From DATFYI01 sp035315125 (GTDB taxonomy: Bacteria; Chloroflexota; Anaerolineae; Anaerolineales; Anaerolineaceae), in assembly GCA_035315125.1 (NCBI GenBank), contig DATFYI010000216.1:1-5937 (forward strand): 5,937 nucleotides of DNA, read 5' to 3'. Positions 1 to 5,937 of this stretch are shown piece by piece. Made by a program: the position numbers and the translations under genes. The notes beneath the pieces are model-generated. The model was given only the letters and a program-made list of their open reading frames with translations. It was not told the origin of the DNA and searched no databases. Position 1 is the first letter of the stretch. Each line of letters starts with the position of its first letter.

Positions 1-1063
1 CAGGAGTATTGTTCGCATTGGTCTCTAAGGCCACGCTTGGAGATTTAATTACATCCAAAACTTCTCTTAAAAAGCGAACGTTAAATGCAATTACCAGACC
101 TGAACCATCAATGGTAGCATCTACCACTACTTCACTCGATCCGGTCTCTTCGGTTTGGGCCGAGATTTCTACCTGACCGGGTTGGTCGCCATGCGGCAAG
201 ATATTCAAGCGGATGACATTGTTGCCGTCGCGGGCAATAATCTCGGCCTGCTTGCAGGCCTTCAAGAAAGCTGCCGTTGAAAGAATGGTGTGGGTCTTAA
301 ATGAGCGTGGCACAATTGCATCGTATGGCGGGAAGTTCCCATCGATCAACTGCGACACCAGCTCGGCGTCATCCATGTGAAAGATGACCTGTCCGCGTGC
401 CGCTGACATGACCATGGTAATAGTCGACTCTCCATCCATTGCAATTCGAGCCAGCTCACTGAGCGCACGGGCCGGGATGATGGCGGTCATTGGGTGGCTG
501 GCCGGGTTGGATAAAGCCGCCTTGCGAACCGAGATACGGAAACCATCCGTGGCAGCCAGCAGCACCTCATTACCGTTTACGTTCATTAAGACACCTTGCA
601 GAACAGGCCGGGCCTCATCCGTCGATGCCGCAAAGACCACCTGTTGGATCATCTCTTTGAAGTCCGCCACATTCAATACAACCCCTTCCGACAAATCCGG
701 CACTGGCATGGGCGGAAATTCCTGAGCGTCAATGCCCTTGATGTCCGTACTATTGGAGCCACAGCGTACATTGAGGGTCTGTGTTTTGGAATTTAACGAC
801 AGGGCGACAGTTTCATTTGGCAGGGTGCTCACCAGGTCGGTAATCGTGCGAGCCGGGATGGTAATTGAGCCCTCCTCGACAATTTGAGCTCCAATCCAGC
901 AAGAAATACCCAGTTCGAGATTTGTGGCCGACAGCCTCAGCCGGCCTTCATCAGTTGCCACCAGCACGTTGGCCAACACCGGAAGGGTGCTGCGTGGAGA
1001 AACAGCTCGCGAAACAACGCTTAAACCGTGCGCCAGGTGTTGTTGGGAAACTGATGCTTTCAT
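1..1063 (-). CDS. dnaN: DNA polymerase III beta subunit (sliding clamp), C-terminus cut off by window edge
   Basis: The reverse strand reads open from an ATG at 1063 to the window edge, giving 354 residues without a stop. The product is the ring-shaped dimeric clamp that tethers the replicative polymerase to DNA. Family landmarks are visible in order: the N-terminal clamp domain with S-P-R-S-T-L-P-V-L-A-N near residues 22-32 (usual form R-x-T-L-P-V-L-x-N), D-E-A-R-P-V-L-Q-G-V near 149-158, A-T-D-G-F-R-I-S near 171-178, I-D-G-N-F-P-P-Y near 240-247 (usual form I-E-G-x-F-P-D-Y), and F-N-V-R-F-L near 327-332. These span all three clamp domains. Known clamps have about 365-380 residues, so roughly 15-25 are missing, including the usual final M-P-M-R/H-L-type strand. 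The start is supported by AAAGGG nine bases upstream of the ATG. It is transcribed divergently from the hydrolase gene. No dnaA or recF is visible beside it, so it does not sit in the classic dnaA-dnaN arrangement on this side. Identification is firm from several motifs. Confidence 0.5.
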   Translation of the reverse strand, partial: MKASVSQQHLAHGLSVVSRAVSPRSTLPVLANVLVATDEGRLRLSATNLELGISCWIGAQIVEEGSITIPARTITDLVSTLPNETVALSLNSKTQTLNVRCGSNSTDIKGIDAQEFPPMPVPDLSEGVVLNVADFKEMIQQVVFAASTDEARPVLQGVLMNVNGNEVLLAATDGFRISVRKAALSNPASHPMTAIIPARALSELARIAMDGESTITMVMSAARGQVIFHMDDAELVSQLIDGNFPPYDAIVPRSFKTHTILSTAAFLKACKQAEIIARDGNNVIRLNILPHGDQPGQVEISAQTEETGSSEVVVDATIDGSGLVIAFNVRFLREVLDVIKSPSVALETNANNTP

Positions 1064-1157
1064 GATTTGTAACCCTTTTATGATTGATTTAATAAAAACA
1101 GTATACAACATGACCTCAAAAAATACCAGTTGTCAGCCAAAAAAAATCGAACTGAGG

Positions 1158-1186
1158 TTGCAATTCCGGAAAGGTGCGGGTATATT
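1158..1186 (+). promoter_or_regulatory. candidate sigma-70-type promoter for the hydrolase gene (and probably pepF)
   Basis: TTGCAA (1158-1163) is separated by exactly 17 bases from TATATT (1181-1186), a good match to the -35/-10 consensus directed toward the hydrolase start at 1245. Transcription would begin near 1193, leaving a leader of about 50 bases. Its -10 overlaps the -10 of the divergent dnaN candidate, and the inverted repeat GTATA-TT-TATAC (1180-1191) lies across it. Confidence 0.5.
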
Positions 1187-1207
1187 TATACAAAATCGAT
1201 CGGTCAA
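1179..1207 (-). promoter_or_regulatory. candidate sigma-70-type promoter for dnaN
   Basis: On the minus strand TTGACC (1207-1202) is followed after exactly 17 bases by TATACC (1184-1179), a reasonable -35/-10 pair pointing at dnaN. It would give a 5' leader of about 110 bases. A closer -10-like TATACT (1105-1100) exists, but its -35 partner (CTGGTA at 1129-1124, 18-base spacing) is poor. Both assignments are pattern matches only. Confidence 0.5.
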
Positions 1208-1231
1208 AATTTTAGATAATTCGAGGATAAA

Positions 1232-1236
1232 AGGGA
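1232..1236 (+). promoter_or_regulatory. ribosome binding site deciding the hydrolase start
   Basis: AGGGA at 1232-1236 lies eight bases before the ATG at 1245. The reading frame stays open upstream as far as 924, antiparallel to dnaN, but the extra residues there resemble nothing and the earlier ATGs lack this signal. This site therefore fixes the start at 1245. A second in-frame ATG at 1254 is possible but its spacing is worse. Confidence 0.5.
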
Positions 1237-1244
1237 AGCTGTTG

Positions 1245-2201
1245 ATGGCTGAAATGACGATTAAAGAGTTGATGCGGGGGGTCATTGACCTTTACCACGT
1301 GGGGTCATATGACTTAGCCTATGGGTTGCTCACCCGAGAAGGCAGCCATTTTCCCGATAATTCAACCAGAATTTTCTATTGGCGTTTGTGCCTGGCTGCA
1401 AAAGCGGGCCGCTATCCCCTGGCAATTTCCATTTTGAAGGATGCTCTGGACACAGGCATCTGGTATCCAGCGGCGCAATTACAGGACGATGAAGACCTGC
1501 GCCCGCTGCAAGATAATCCCGAATTCGTAAATTTGGTCAATTTGTGCAAGCAGCGCCACGCCGAAGCCCAGGCCAATGCCAGACCCTCGCTGGTAACCGT
1601 TCAACCTGAACATCTTCCAGCCGGCATCGAGACAAAAATACCCCTTTTTATTGCTCTGCATGGGGACTACAACAACGCTAACCAGACCATCCCTTATTGG
1701 AAAACTCTATCGGAAATGGGTCACTTGCTGGCAATACCCCAATCTACCCAGGTGGGTACTGCGGAAGGATATATTTGGAATGACTTTATGCTTTCCGAAC
1801 AGGAAATCATCCATCATTACAAAACCTTACGTAAGCAGTATCCTATCGATCCAAAACGCACGTTAATAGGCGGATTCTCACTGGGCGGCACCCTGGCTAT
1901 CTGGCTGACGTTGACACGGGCCATCCCAGCCATTGGATTTATTGTGATTGGACCCTATTTGCCAAAAAAGTTTTCATGGCTGCCGCTGATCGAATCCTGC
2001 CAGGATAAGAAAGTGCGCGGCTACATTATCATCGGAAAGCAGGATACCGATTGTTACCAGGGCGCCGTAACCATGGCCAACCAACTAAAAGCTCACGACG
2101 TCCCATGTGAGCTGGAAATACACCCTAAGCTTGGCCATGACTTTCCACCGGATTTCGATCAGATCCTTTCGAAAGCAGTGAGGTTTTTATTAGCGGACTA
2201 A
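1245..2201 (+). CDS. TPR-like / alpha-beta hydrolase fusion protein (carboxylesterase-like)
   Basis: The 318-residue product has two parts. Residues 1-110 are helical. Residues about 43-74 (F-Y-W-R-L through L-D-T-G-I-W) fit the tetratricopeptide pattern, with the small residues A-A-K-A-G-R-Y in the expected places, followed by an acidic D-D-E-D-L-R-P-L-Q segment. Residues about 130-318 form an alpha/beta hydrolase: the oxyanion-type L-H-G (138-140), the nucleophile elbow G-F-S-L-G-G with Ser212, a candidate acid Asp267 in G-K-Q-D, and the histidine His298 in G-H-D-F. All three catalytic residues are present and properly ordered. The layout resembles the phospholipase/carboxylesterase and dienelactone-hydrolase-like branch, but the substrate cannot be read from the sequence. 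No signal peptide or membrane segment is evident, so a cytoplasmic enzyme is inferred. It is divergent from dnaN and 32 bp upstream of pepF, probably in one transcript. The fold assignment is confident; ester hydrolysis is likely, and a peptidase role is the alternative. Confidence 0.5.
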   Translation: MAEMTIKELMRGVIDLYHVGSYDLAYGLLTREGSHFPDNSTRIFYWRLCLAAKAGRYPLAISILKDALDTGIWYPAAQLQDDEDLRPLQDNPEFVNLVNLCKQRHAEAQANARPSLVTVQPEHLPAGIETKIPLFIALHGDYNNANQTIPYWKTLSEMGHLLAIPQSTQVGTAEGYIWNDFMLSEQEIIHHYKTLRKQYPIDPKRTLIGGFSLGGTLAIWLTLTRAIPAIGFIVIGPYLPKKFSWLPLIESCQDKKVRGYIIIGKQDTDCYQGAVTMANQLKAHDVPCELEIHPKLGHDFPPDFDQILSKAVRFLLAD

Positions 2202-2216
2202 ACCAACTTTTTTTTT
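2182..2216 (+). terminator. weak intrinsic-terminator-like element between the hydrolase gene and pepF
   Basis: GGTTT (2182-2186) can pair with AAACC (2200-2204) around a 13-base loop, and a run of nine Ts (2208-2216) starts three bases later. The hairpin overlaps the hydrolase stop codon. A five-pair stem rich in A-T is short for an efficient terminator, so it may only attenuate read-through into pepF, or mean nothing. Confidence 0.5.
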
Positions 2217-2233
2217 CATAAGGGAGTAAAACT

Positions 2234-4024
2234 ATGTTTACGCCTGAAAAAACCTATACACAGAGTCGTTGGAGCCTGGCTGATCTTTTCCCATCGATCG
2301 ATAGCCCTGAGCTGGAATCAGCTTTTAAGAGCCTGGCTGATCAAGTAAATATGTTTGAAGCAATTCGTCCTCAGTTAAATGAGAACATGGAGCCTTCTGA
2401 ATTTCTAAAGATCATCCAACAGTTAGAAAATATTGAACGGCTGGGCAACCGCATTTATGCTTATGCCAGTTTACTTTTAGCCGAAGATACGCAGAATCAG
2501 GCAGCATTGACACTGATTGCCAGGGTTGAACAGTTTGTGGCTGAAATTTCAAACCAGTTGTTATTTTTCGATTTGTGGTGGAAAGAGCTGAGTGATGACG
2601 CCGCCGACCGCTTAATGGCCGATATCGGCGACTATCGCTATTGGTTGGAAGAAATGCGTCATTTCAAGCCATATACGCTCTCTGAGCCCGAAGAGAAGAT
2701 CATTAATATTAAAAATGTAACCGGTGCCAGCGCCATTGACAGACTGTACGACTCAATTACAAATCGTTACACTTTTAATGTCGAGCTGGACGGCAAAATC
2801 CAGGAAATAACGCGTGGAGAGCTGATGGTGTACGCCCGTGATCCTGATCCAGACTTGCGAGCCCGTACTTACCAGGAACTTTACCGCGTTTTCGGCAATG
2901 ATGCTCCCATCCTGGGCCAGATATACCAGGCCCTGGTGCATGATTGGAGAAACGAACAGGTCGCTTTACGAAAATTTGCTAGCCCAATCGCCGCTCGCAA
3001 TCTGGGAAATGATATTCCGGATGAGATGGTAACAACTTTGCTGAAAGTATGCCAGCGTAATGCTCCCATTTTCCAACGATATTTTAAGCTAAAAGCTCGC
3101 TGGCTGGGCATGGAGCGCTTACGACGCTATGATGTCTATGCTCCGCTGGCCATCTCGGATAAAGAATATACCTTTTCCCAGGCGGCTAATATGGTGCTGG
3201 ATTCCTTCAACCGGTTCGATGAGGGCATGGCCGAAATGGCGCAGCGAGTATTTTCCAAGCAGCACCTCGATAGCGAAGTCCGTAAAGGAAAGCGCAGCGG
3301 TGGTTTCTGCCTGACGGCTCTTCCAGACCTCACCCCCTGGATCCTTGTCAATTATCAGGGCAAAGCCTCAGACGTTGCTACCATGGCTCATGAATTCGGC
3401 CATGCTATCCATTCCATGCTGGCCTCAGACCACAGCATTTTTACTGCACATCCCAGCCTGCCCCTGGCTGAAACAGCCTCCACTTTCGGTGAGATGATGC
3501 TGGTAGATCGTATGCTAAAAGAAGAAACCAACGAGTCGGTGAAGCGCGACTTGCTTTTCCGCCAGGTGGATGATGCCTATGCAACCATCCTGCGCCAGGC
3601 CTATTTCGCTCTATTCGAGAACCAGGCTCACGAGATGATCAACCAAAATGCCTCTGTGGATGATCTGGCAAGTGCCTACCTGGAGAATTTGCGCGATCAG
3701 TTCGGCGATTCAGTAGATGTGGCCGATGAGTTCCGTATGGAATGGATTTCAATTCCTCACATTTACAATTCACCCTTTTATGTTTACGCCTATGCATTTG
3801 GTCAGCTATTGGTCCTATCGCTTTACCAGCAATACCAGGCAGAGGGAGCATCTTTTAAACCCCGCTATCTCAAACTCCTTTCGGCTGGCGGTTCAGAGCC
3901 CCCTGTCAAAGTCCTGGCAGATGCCGGTATCGACATACGTCAAGACTCTTTCTGGCAAGGCGGCATGAATATAGTTAACCATCTGGTTGACCAATTAGAA
4001 AAAATACCGATTCAAAATAGCTAA
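2234..4024 (+). CDS. pepF: oligoendopeptidase F, zinc metallopeptidase of family M3
   Basis: This 596-residue protein is a full-length M3B oligopeptidase; known PepF proteins have about 600 residues. It hydrolyses short peptides in the cytoplasm, typically those released by larger proteases. The zinc site is complete: H-E-F-G-H at residues 386-390 supplies both histidines and the catalytic Glu387, and the third ligand is Glu413 in L-A-E-T-A-S, 27 residues after Glu387-1, the same spacing as His473 to Glu502 in thimet oligopeptidase minus two. The substrate-binding segment G-K-R-S-G-G-F-C (352-359) precedes it, and H-I-Y-N-S-P-F-Y-V-Y-A-Y (509-520) carries the conserved late histidine and tyrosines. 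The N-terminal half (W-S-L-A-D-L-F-P onward) is the helical lobe that closes over the channel. There is no signal peptide. AAGGGAG seven bases before the ATG supports the start. It probably shares a transcript with the upstream hydrolase gene. The family is certain; the symbol is the usual one for this branch. Confidence 0.5.
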   Translation: MFTPEKTYTQSRWSLADLFPSIDSPELESAFKSLADQVNMFEAIRPQLNENMEPSEFLKIIQQLENIERLGNRIYAYASLLLAEDTQNQAALTLIARVEQFVAEISNQLLFFDLWWKELSDDAADRLMADIGDYRYWLEEMRHFKPYTLSEPEEKIINIKNVTGASAIDRLYDSITNRYTFNVELDGKIQEITRGELMVYARDPDPDLRARTYQELYRVFGNDAPILGQIYQALVHDWRNEQVALRKFASPIAARNLGNDIPDEMVTTLLKVCQRNAPIFQRYFKLKARWLGMERLRRYDVYAPLAISDKEYTFSQAANMVLDSFNRFDEGMAEMAQRVFSKQHLDSEVRKGKRSGGFCLTALPDLTPWILVNYQGKASDVATMAHEFGHAIHSMLASDHSIFTAHPSLPLAETASTFGEMMLVDRMLKEETNESVKRDLLFRQVDDAYATILRQAYFALFENQAHEMINQNASVDDLASAYLENLRDQFGDSVDVADEFRMEWISIPHIYNSPFYVYAYAFGQLLVLSLYQQYQAEGASFKPRYLKLLSAGGSEPPVKVLADAGIDIRQDSFWQGGMNIVNHLVDQLEKIPIQNS

Positions 4025-4113
4025 GTTGCCCCTATACCTTCGAGGAGAGCTTTTTTGCAAAGTTCAGGCCTGACTGTTGTTGTGGTATATTTGTTTAAAT
4101 TGAAAGTCATGCG

Positions 4114-4138
4114 GATAGGCCAAATGTTTTAGCCTGTC
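4114..4138 (+). repeat. inverted repeat / potential RNA hairpin upstream of the kinase gene
   Basis: GATAGGC (4114-4120) and GCCTGTC (4132-4138) can form a seven-pair stem with one G-U pair and an 11-base loop. It ends 25 bases before the kinase ATG and is not followed by a T run, so it looks more like a leader structure or operator than a terminator. Function is unknown. Confidence 0.5.
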
Positions 4139-4150
4139 ATTAAATTTAAT
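4139..4150. repeat. perfect 12-bp A/T palindrome beside the kinase ribosome binding site
   Basis: ATTAAATTTAAT is its own reverse complement. It abuts the hairpin at 4114-4138 and ends four bases before the GGAG (4155-4158) that serves the kinase start. It could be a regulator site or simply A/T-rich spacer; A/T palindromes of this size arise by chance fairly often. Confidence 0.5.
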
Positions 4151-4163
4151 ATGCGGAGAATCC

Positions 4164-4817
4164 ATGTATTTTGCAATCGAGGGTGTCATTGGCGCAGGTA
4201 AAACCTCATTGGCTCGATTGCTGCAGCCGGCATTTCAGGCCCAGCTTCTATTGGAGGTTTTTGAAGAAAATCCTTTCTTGAGTGATTTTTACACTGATCG
4301 TGCTCGCTATGCTTTTCAAACCCAGATATTTTTCTTGCTCAGCCGATACCACCAACAAAGAGAGCGTGTAGATCAAATTCTTAGCCAGGATCAGACTCTA
4401 ATCGCTGATTACACCTTTGAAAAAGATGCGCTATTTGCTCAAATCAATCTGGCCGGTGATGAATTAGAAACCTATAATCGGGTACATGAAGCTCTGGCTG
4501 AGAAAATTACCAAACCAGATCTAATCGTTTATCTGCGAGCCAGCACAACCATCTTAATGCAGCGGATAGCCCTGCGTGACCGTCCGTACGAGCGGCAAAT
4601 GGAAGAAAGCTACATGGATCAGCTCAATAATGCTTATGACTATTACTTTTTGAACCAGGCAGTTCACCACGCTCCTGTTCTGATCATCGACACCAATCAG
4701 ATGGATTTTGTGCGCCGGTCAGAAGATTTGCAGTGGGTCGAAAATCGGATTCGCCAGACTTTGCAGCTTGCCCCATTTCAACCTGAGCTGCCCTTACCCT
4801 CTGAATCTGTAATCTAA
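4164..4817 (+). CDS. deoxynucleoside kinase (deoxyadenosine/deoxyguanosine kinase-like)
   Basis: This 217-residue protein has the length and fold markers of the deoxynucleoside kinase family, which uses ATP to convert salvaged deoxynucleosides to their 5'-monophosphates in the cytoplasm. The P-loop is G-V-I-G-A-G-K-T-S (7-15). F-E-E-N-P-F-L (33-39) holds the candidate catalytic glutamate. D-F-Y-T-D-R-A-R-Y-A-F-Q-T-Q (41-54) carries the substrate-contacting region with its glutamines. K-P-D-L-I-V-Y-L-R-A (117-126) is the strand before the lid, and R-I-A-L-R-D-R-P-Y-E (134-143) is the arginine-rich lid. Where many relatives have D/E-R-S, this protein has D-Y-T-F-E-K-D (82-88), so the usual arginine is absent or replaced functionally by Lys87. 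The ATG is five bases after GGAG. Which base it prefers cannot be told from sequence; purine deoxynucleosides are the commoner bacterial choice. The gene may have its own promoter in the gap upstream. Family assignment is strong. Confidence 0.5.
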   Translation: MYFAIEGVIGAGKTSLARLLQPAFQAQLLLEVFEENPFLSDFYTDRARYAFQTQIFFLLSRYHQQRERVDQILSQDQTLIADYTFEKDALFAQINLAGDELETYNRVHEALAEKITKPDLIVYLRASTTILMQRIALRDRPYERQMEESYMDQLNNAYDYYFLNQAVHHAPVLIIDTNQMDFVRRSEDLQWVENRIRQTLQLAPFQPELPLPSESVI

Positions 4818-4838
4818 CCATTTTCAAAAAAACTGCTT

Positions 4839-4844
4839 TATAAT
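4839..4844 (+). promoter_or_regulatory. consensus -10 element upstream of the nucleotidyltransferase gene
   Basis: TATAAT at 4839-4844 matches the sigma-70 -10 consensus exactly, and lies 71 bases before the ATG at 4916. No good -35 is seen at 16-18 bases upstream (the sequence there is around AACCAT), so an activator or a weak promoter is possible. It suggests the last gene can be transcribed separately from the kinase gene. Confidence 0.5.
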
Positions 4845-4915
4845 GAATCATCATCGTAGTATTTCTACAGAAAATTATGTAATCAAATTCTTTCATGCGT
4901 AGGTAGGGGATTTTC

Positions 4916-5920
4916 ATGCGCATCACACGGGAAACACTCACAAAAGCGGCTCGCGATTTTGCAAAGCAACGTTCCCAATCGGATCGGCGGTTGGTGTGCA
5001 TTTATCTGACCGGATCACTTCTGGAGGAGGAGCCGTTATTAGGTGGTACAACCGATATTGATCTTGTGGTCGTTCATGACGACGAACCGCCTATAAACCG
5101 TGAAATTGTGCGTTTAACAGACGAGGTTCACATAGATGTTGCTCACCGTTCTGCGGCCGACTACCGCCAACCTCGCCATCTTCGTCTTGACCCGTGGTTA
5201 GGTGCCTTCCTATGTCAGAACCCGATTGTGTTGTATGATACTCAACATTGGTTTGAGTTTACGCAGGCTGGTGTATGTGCCCAATTCTACCAACCGGATT
5301 ATGTGCTCCAGCGAGCCCGTCCACTGGCTGAAAGCGCCAGGCAGAAATGGATGGAACTTCATAATGCTGAATACAACCCCGGTCCGATAAAATTATTGGC
5401 CTATCTTAAGGCGCTGGAAAACGCTGCCAATTCTATTGCATGCCTTAATGGTGTACCACTGACAGAGCGCCGTTTTATGGTTAATTTTCCCGACCGAGCC
5501 CAGGCTATCCAACGACCTGGTCTTTCCGCAGGTTTATTGGATCTATTTTTGAACCAGCCGATTAGCGATGAAGATTGGCTGGCCTGGTTAAAAAACTGGA
5601 AAATTGCGCTGAAAACAGCCAGCCAGATGGAAAATTGTCCCCCGCGTATACATCCCTGCCGGGAGTTATATTATGAGCGCGCTATTGAGACTTTGAAAAC
5701 CGACAACCTTGGATCCGCAATGTGGATTTTATTACGCACCTGGACTCTGGCTTTGCTCTGCTTAGCGAATAACGAATCAAGCAATCAGGCCTGGCAAAAG
5801 GCCTGTCAGAAACTTGCTCTGGACGAGACTCAATTCGAGCCAAGAATCGTCGCTCTGGATGCTTATCTGGACAGCGTTGAAGAAGCATTGGATGTTTGGT
5901 CGGCGCAAATGGGGATTTGA
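4916..5920 (+). CDS. nucleotidyltransferase-fold protein with long helical C-terminal region, substrate unknown
   Basis: The first 80 residues of this 334-residue protein carry the polymerase-beta-type nucleotidyltransferase signature: L-T-G-S (31-34), then T-D-I-D-L-V-V-V with Asp47 and Asp49, and a third acidic residue Asp74 in V-H-I-D-V-A-H. The metal-binding triad is therefore intact and activity (transfer of a nucleotide to a small molecule, protein or RNA) is plausible. Residues about 125-330 look wholly helical, with A-Y-L-K-A-L-E-N-A-A-N-S-I near 162-174 and W-I-L-L-R-T-W-T-L-A-L-L near 270-281; this layout recalls the helical partner domain of aminoglycoside nucleotidyltransferases and HEPN-type helices. 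I cannot name the substrate. There is no signal peptide; the 270-284 stretch is hydrophobic but short and interrupted, more like a buried helix than a membrane span. AGGGGA ends five bases before the ATG. It follows the kinase gene by 98 bp. Antibiotic modification is possible but unsupported by the context. Confidence 0.5.
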   Translation: MRITRETLTKAARDFAKQRSQSDRRLVCIYLTGSLLEEEPLLGGTTDIDLVVVHDDEPPINREIVRLTDEVHIDVAHRSAADYRQPRHLRLDPWLGAFLCQNPIVLYDTQHWFEFTQAGVCAQFYQPDYVLQRARPLAESARQKWMELHNAEYNPGPIKLLAYLKALENAANSIACLNGVPLTERRFMVNFPDRAQAIQRPGLSAGLLDLFLNQPISDEDWLAWLKNWKIALKTASQMENCPPRIHPCRELYYERAIETLKTDNLGSAMWILLRTWTLALLCLANNESSNQAWQKACQKLALDETQFEPRIVALDAYLDSVEEALDVWSAQMGI

Positions 5921-5937
5921 TTTTTGCTTAGAATTTT

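Larger units (their letters stand above)
4025..4163. other. intergenic region between pepF and the kinase gene, rich in inverted repeats
   Basis: No gene is seen in these 139 bases. They hold a perfect ten-base palindrome TCAGGCCTGA (4064-4073), a hairpin (4114-4138) and a perfect twelve-base A/T palindrome (4139-4150). A short T run (4051-4056) follows only a three-pair CCT/AGG stem, too weak to call a terminator for pepF. TATATT at 4086-4091 could be a -10 for the kinase gene, but the hexamer 17 bases upstream (TTCAGG) is a poor -35. Confidence 0.5.

Noticed and set aside
384..796. Plus-strand open frames across 384-796
   Set aside because: They are shadows of dnaN on the opposite strand and their translations are low in recognisable structure.
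1222..1230. DnaA-box-like TTATCCTCG on the minus strand near dnaN, suggesting a replication origin
   Set aside because: It has two mismatches to TTATNCACA, stands alone, and there is no cluster of boxes or dnaA gene in the window.
924..1244. Upstream in-frame extension of the hydrolase reading frame by 107 residues
   Set aside because: It lies mostly antiparallel to dnaN, whose protein motifs are unmistakable on the other strand, and the extension shows no family resemblance. The good ribosome binding site is at 1232-1236, before the ATG at 1245.
4042..4056. Possible intrinsic terminator for pepF (CTTCGAGG region followed by TTTTTT)
   Set aside because: The only stem I can form is about three pairs (CCT/AGG) and is separated from the T run, so it does not meet a reasonable terminator pattern.
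4856..4868. GTAG-TATTT-CTAC hairpin in the leader of the nucleotidyltransferase gene
   Set aside because: A four-pair stem is within chance expectation and is not followed by a T run.
4877..4882. ATG-TAA start-stop in the leader of the nucleotidyltransferase gene
   Set aside because: No ribosome binding site precedes it and such hexamers are common in A/T-rich spacer.
5682..5888. Minus-strand open frame inside the nucleotidyltransferase gene
   Set aside because: It is the antisense of a well-supported coding region and resembles no known protein.

Overview
This is a chromosomal bacterial window with five protein-coding genes and no sign of mobile DNA, CRISPR repeats or RNA genes. The organism is probably a Gram-negative-like or deep-branching environmental bacterium. 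The style of the proteins (a TPR-like/esterase fusion, an M3 oligopeptidase, a nucleotidyltransferase with a long helical tail, a solitary dnaN) reminds me of Chloroflexota, class Anaerolineae. That placement is an impression from familiarity, not from any search.

Layout: on the minus strand, bases 1-1063 carry most of dnaN (replicative sliding clamp). The gene runs off the left edge of the window, so its last residues are missing. A 181-bp divergent intergenic region follows, holding promoter-like elements on both strands that overlap each other. All remaining genes lie on the plus strand: a 318-residue TPR-like/alpha-beta hydrolase fusion (1245-2201); an oligoendopeptidase F of family M3 with a complete zinc site (2234-4024), 32 bp downstream and probably co-transcribed, though a weak terminator-like element lies between them; a 217-residue deoxynucleoside kinase (4164-4817) after a 139-bp gap rich in inverted repeats; and a 334-residue nucleotidyltransferase-fold protein of unknown substrate (4916-5920) behind a consensus -10 element.

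How the genes relate: dnaN (DNA replication) and the deoxynucleoside kinase (dNTP salvage) both serve DNA synthesis, and the oligopeptidase and hydrolase look like cytoplasmic housekeeping or degradative enzymes, but nothing in the sequence ties the five into one pathway. I see no convincing novel system. The points most worth a second look are the face-to-face overlapping promoters between dnaN and the hydrolase gene, the inverted repeats just ahead of the kinase gene, the kinase's unusual D-Y-T-F motif, and the unassigned C-terminal two thirds of the nucleotidyltransferase.

[Form note: the original answer gave no confidence values; the uniform 0.5 in every feature is a placeholder required by the schema, not an estimate.]
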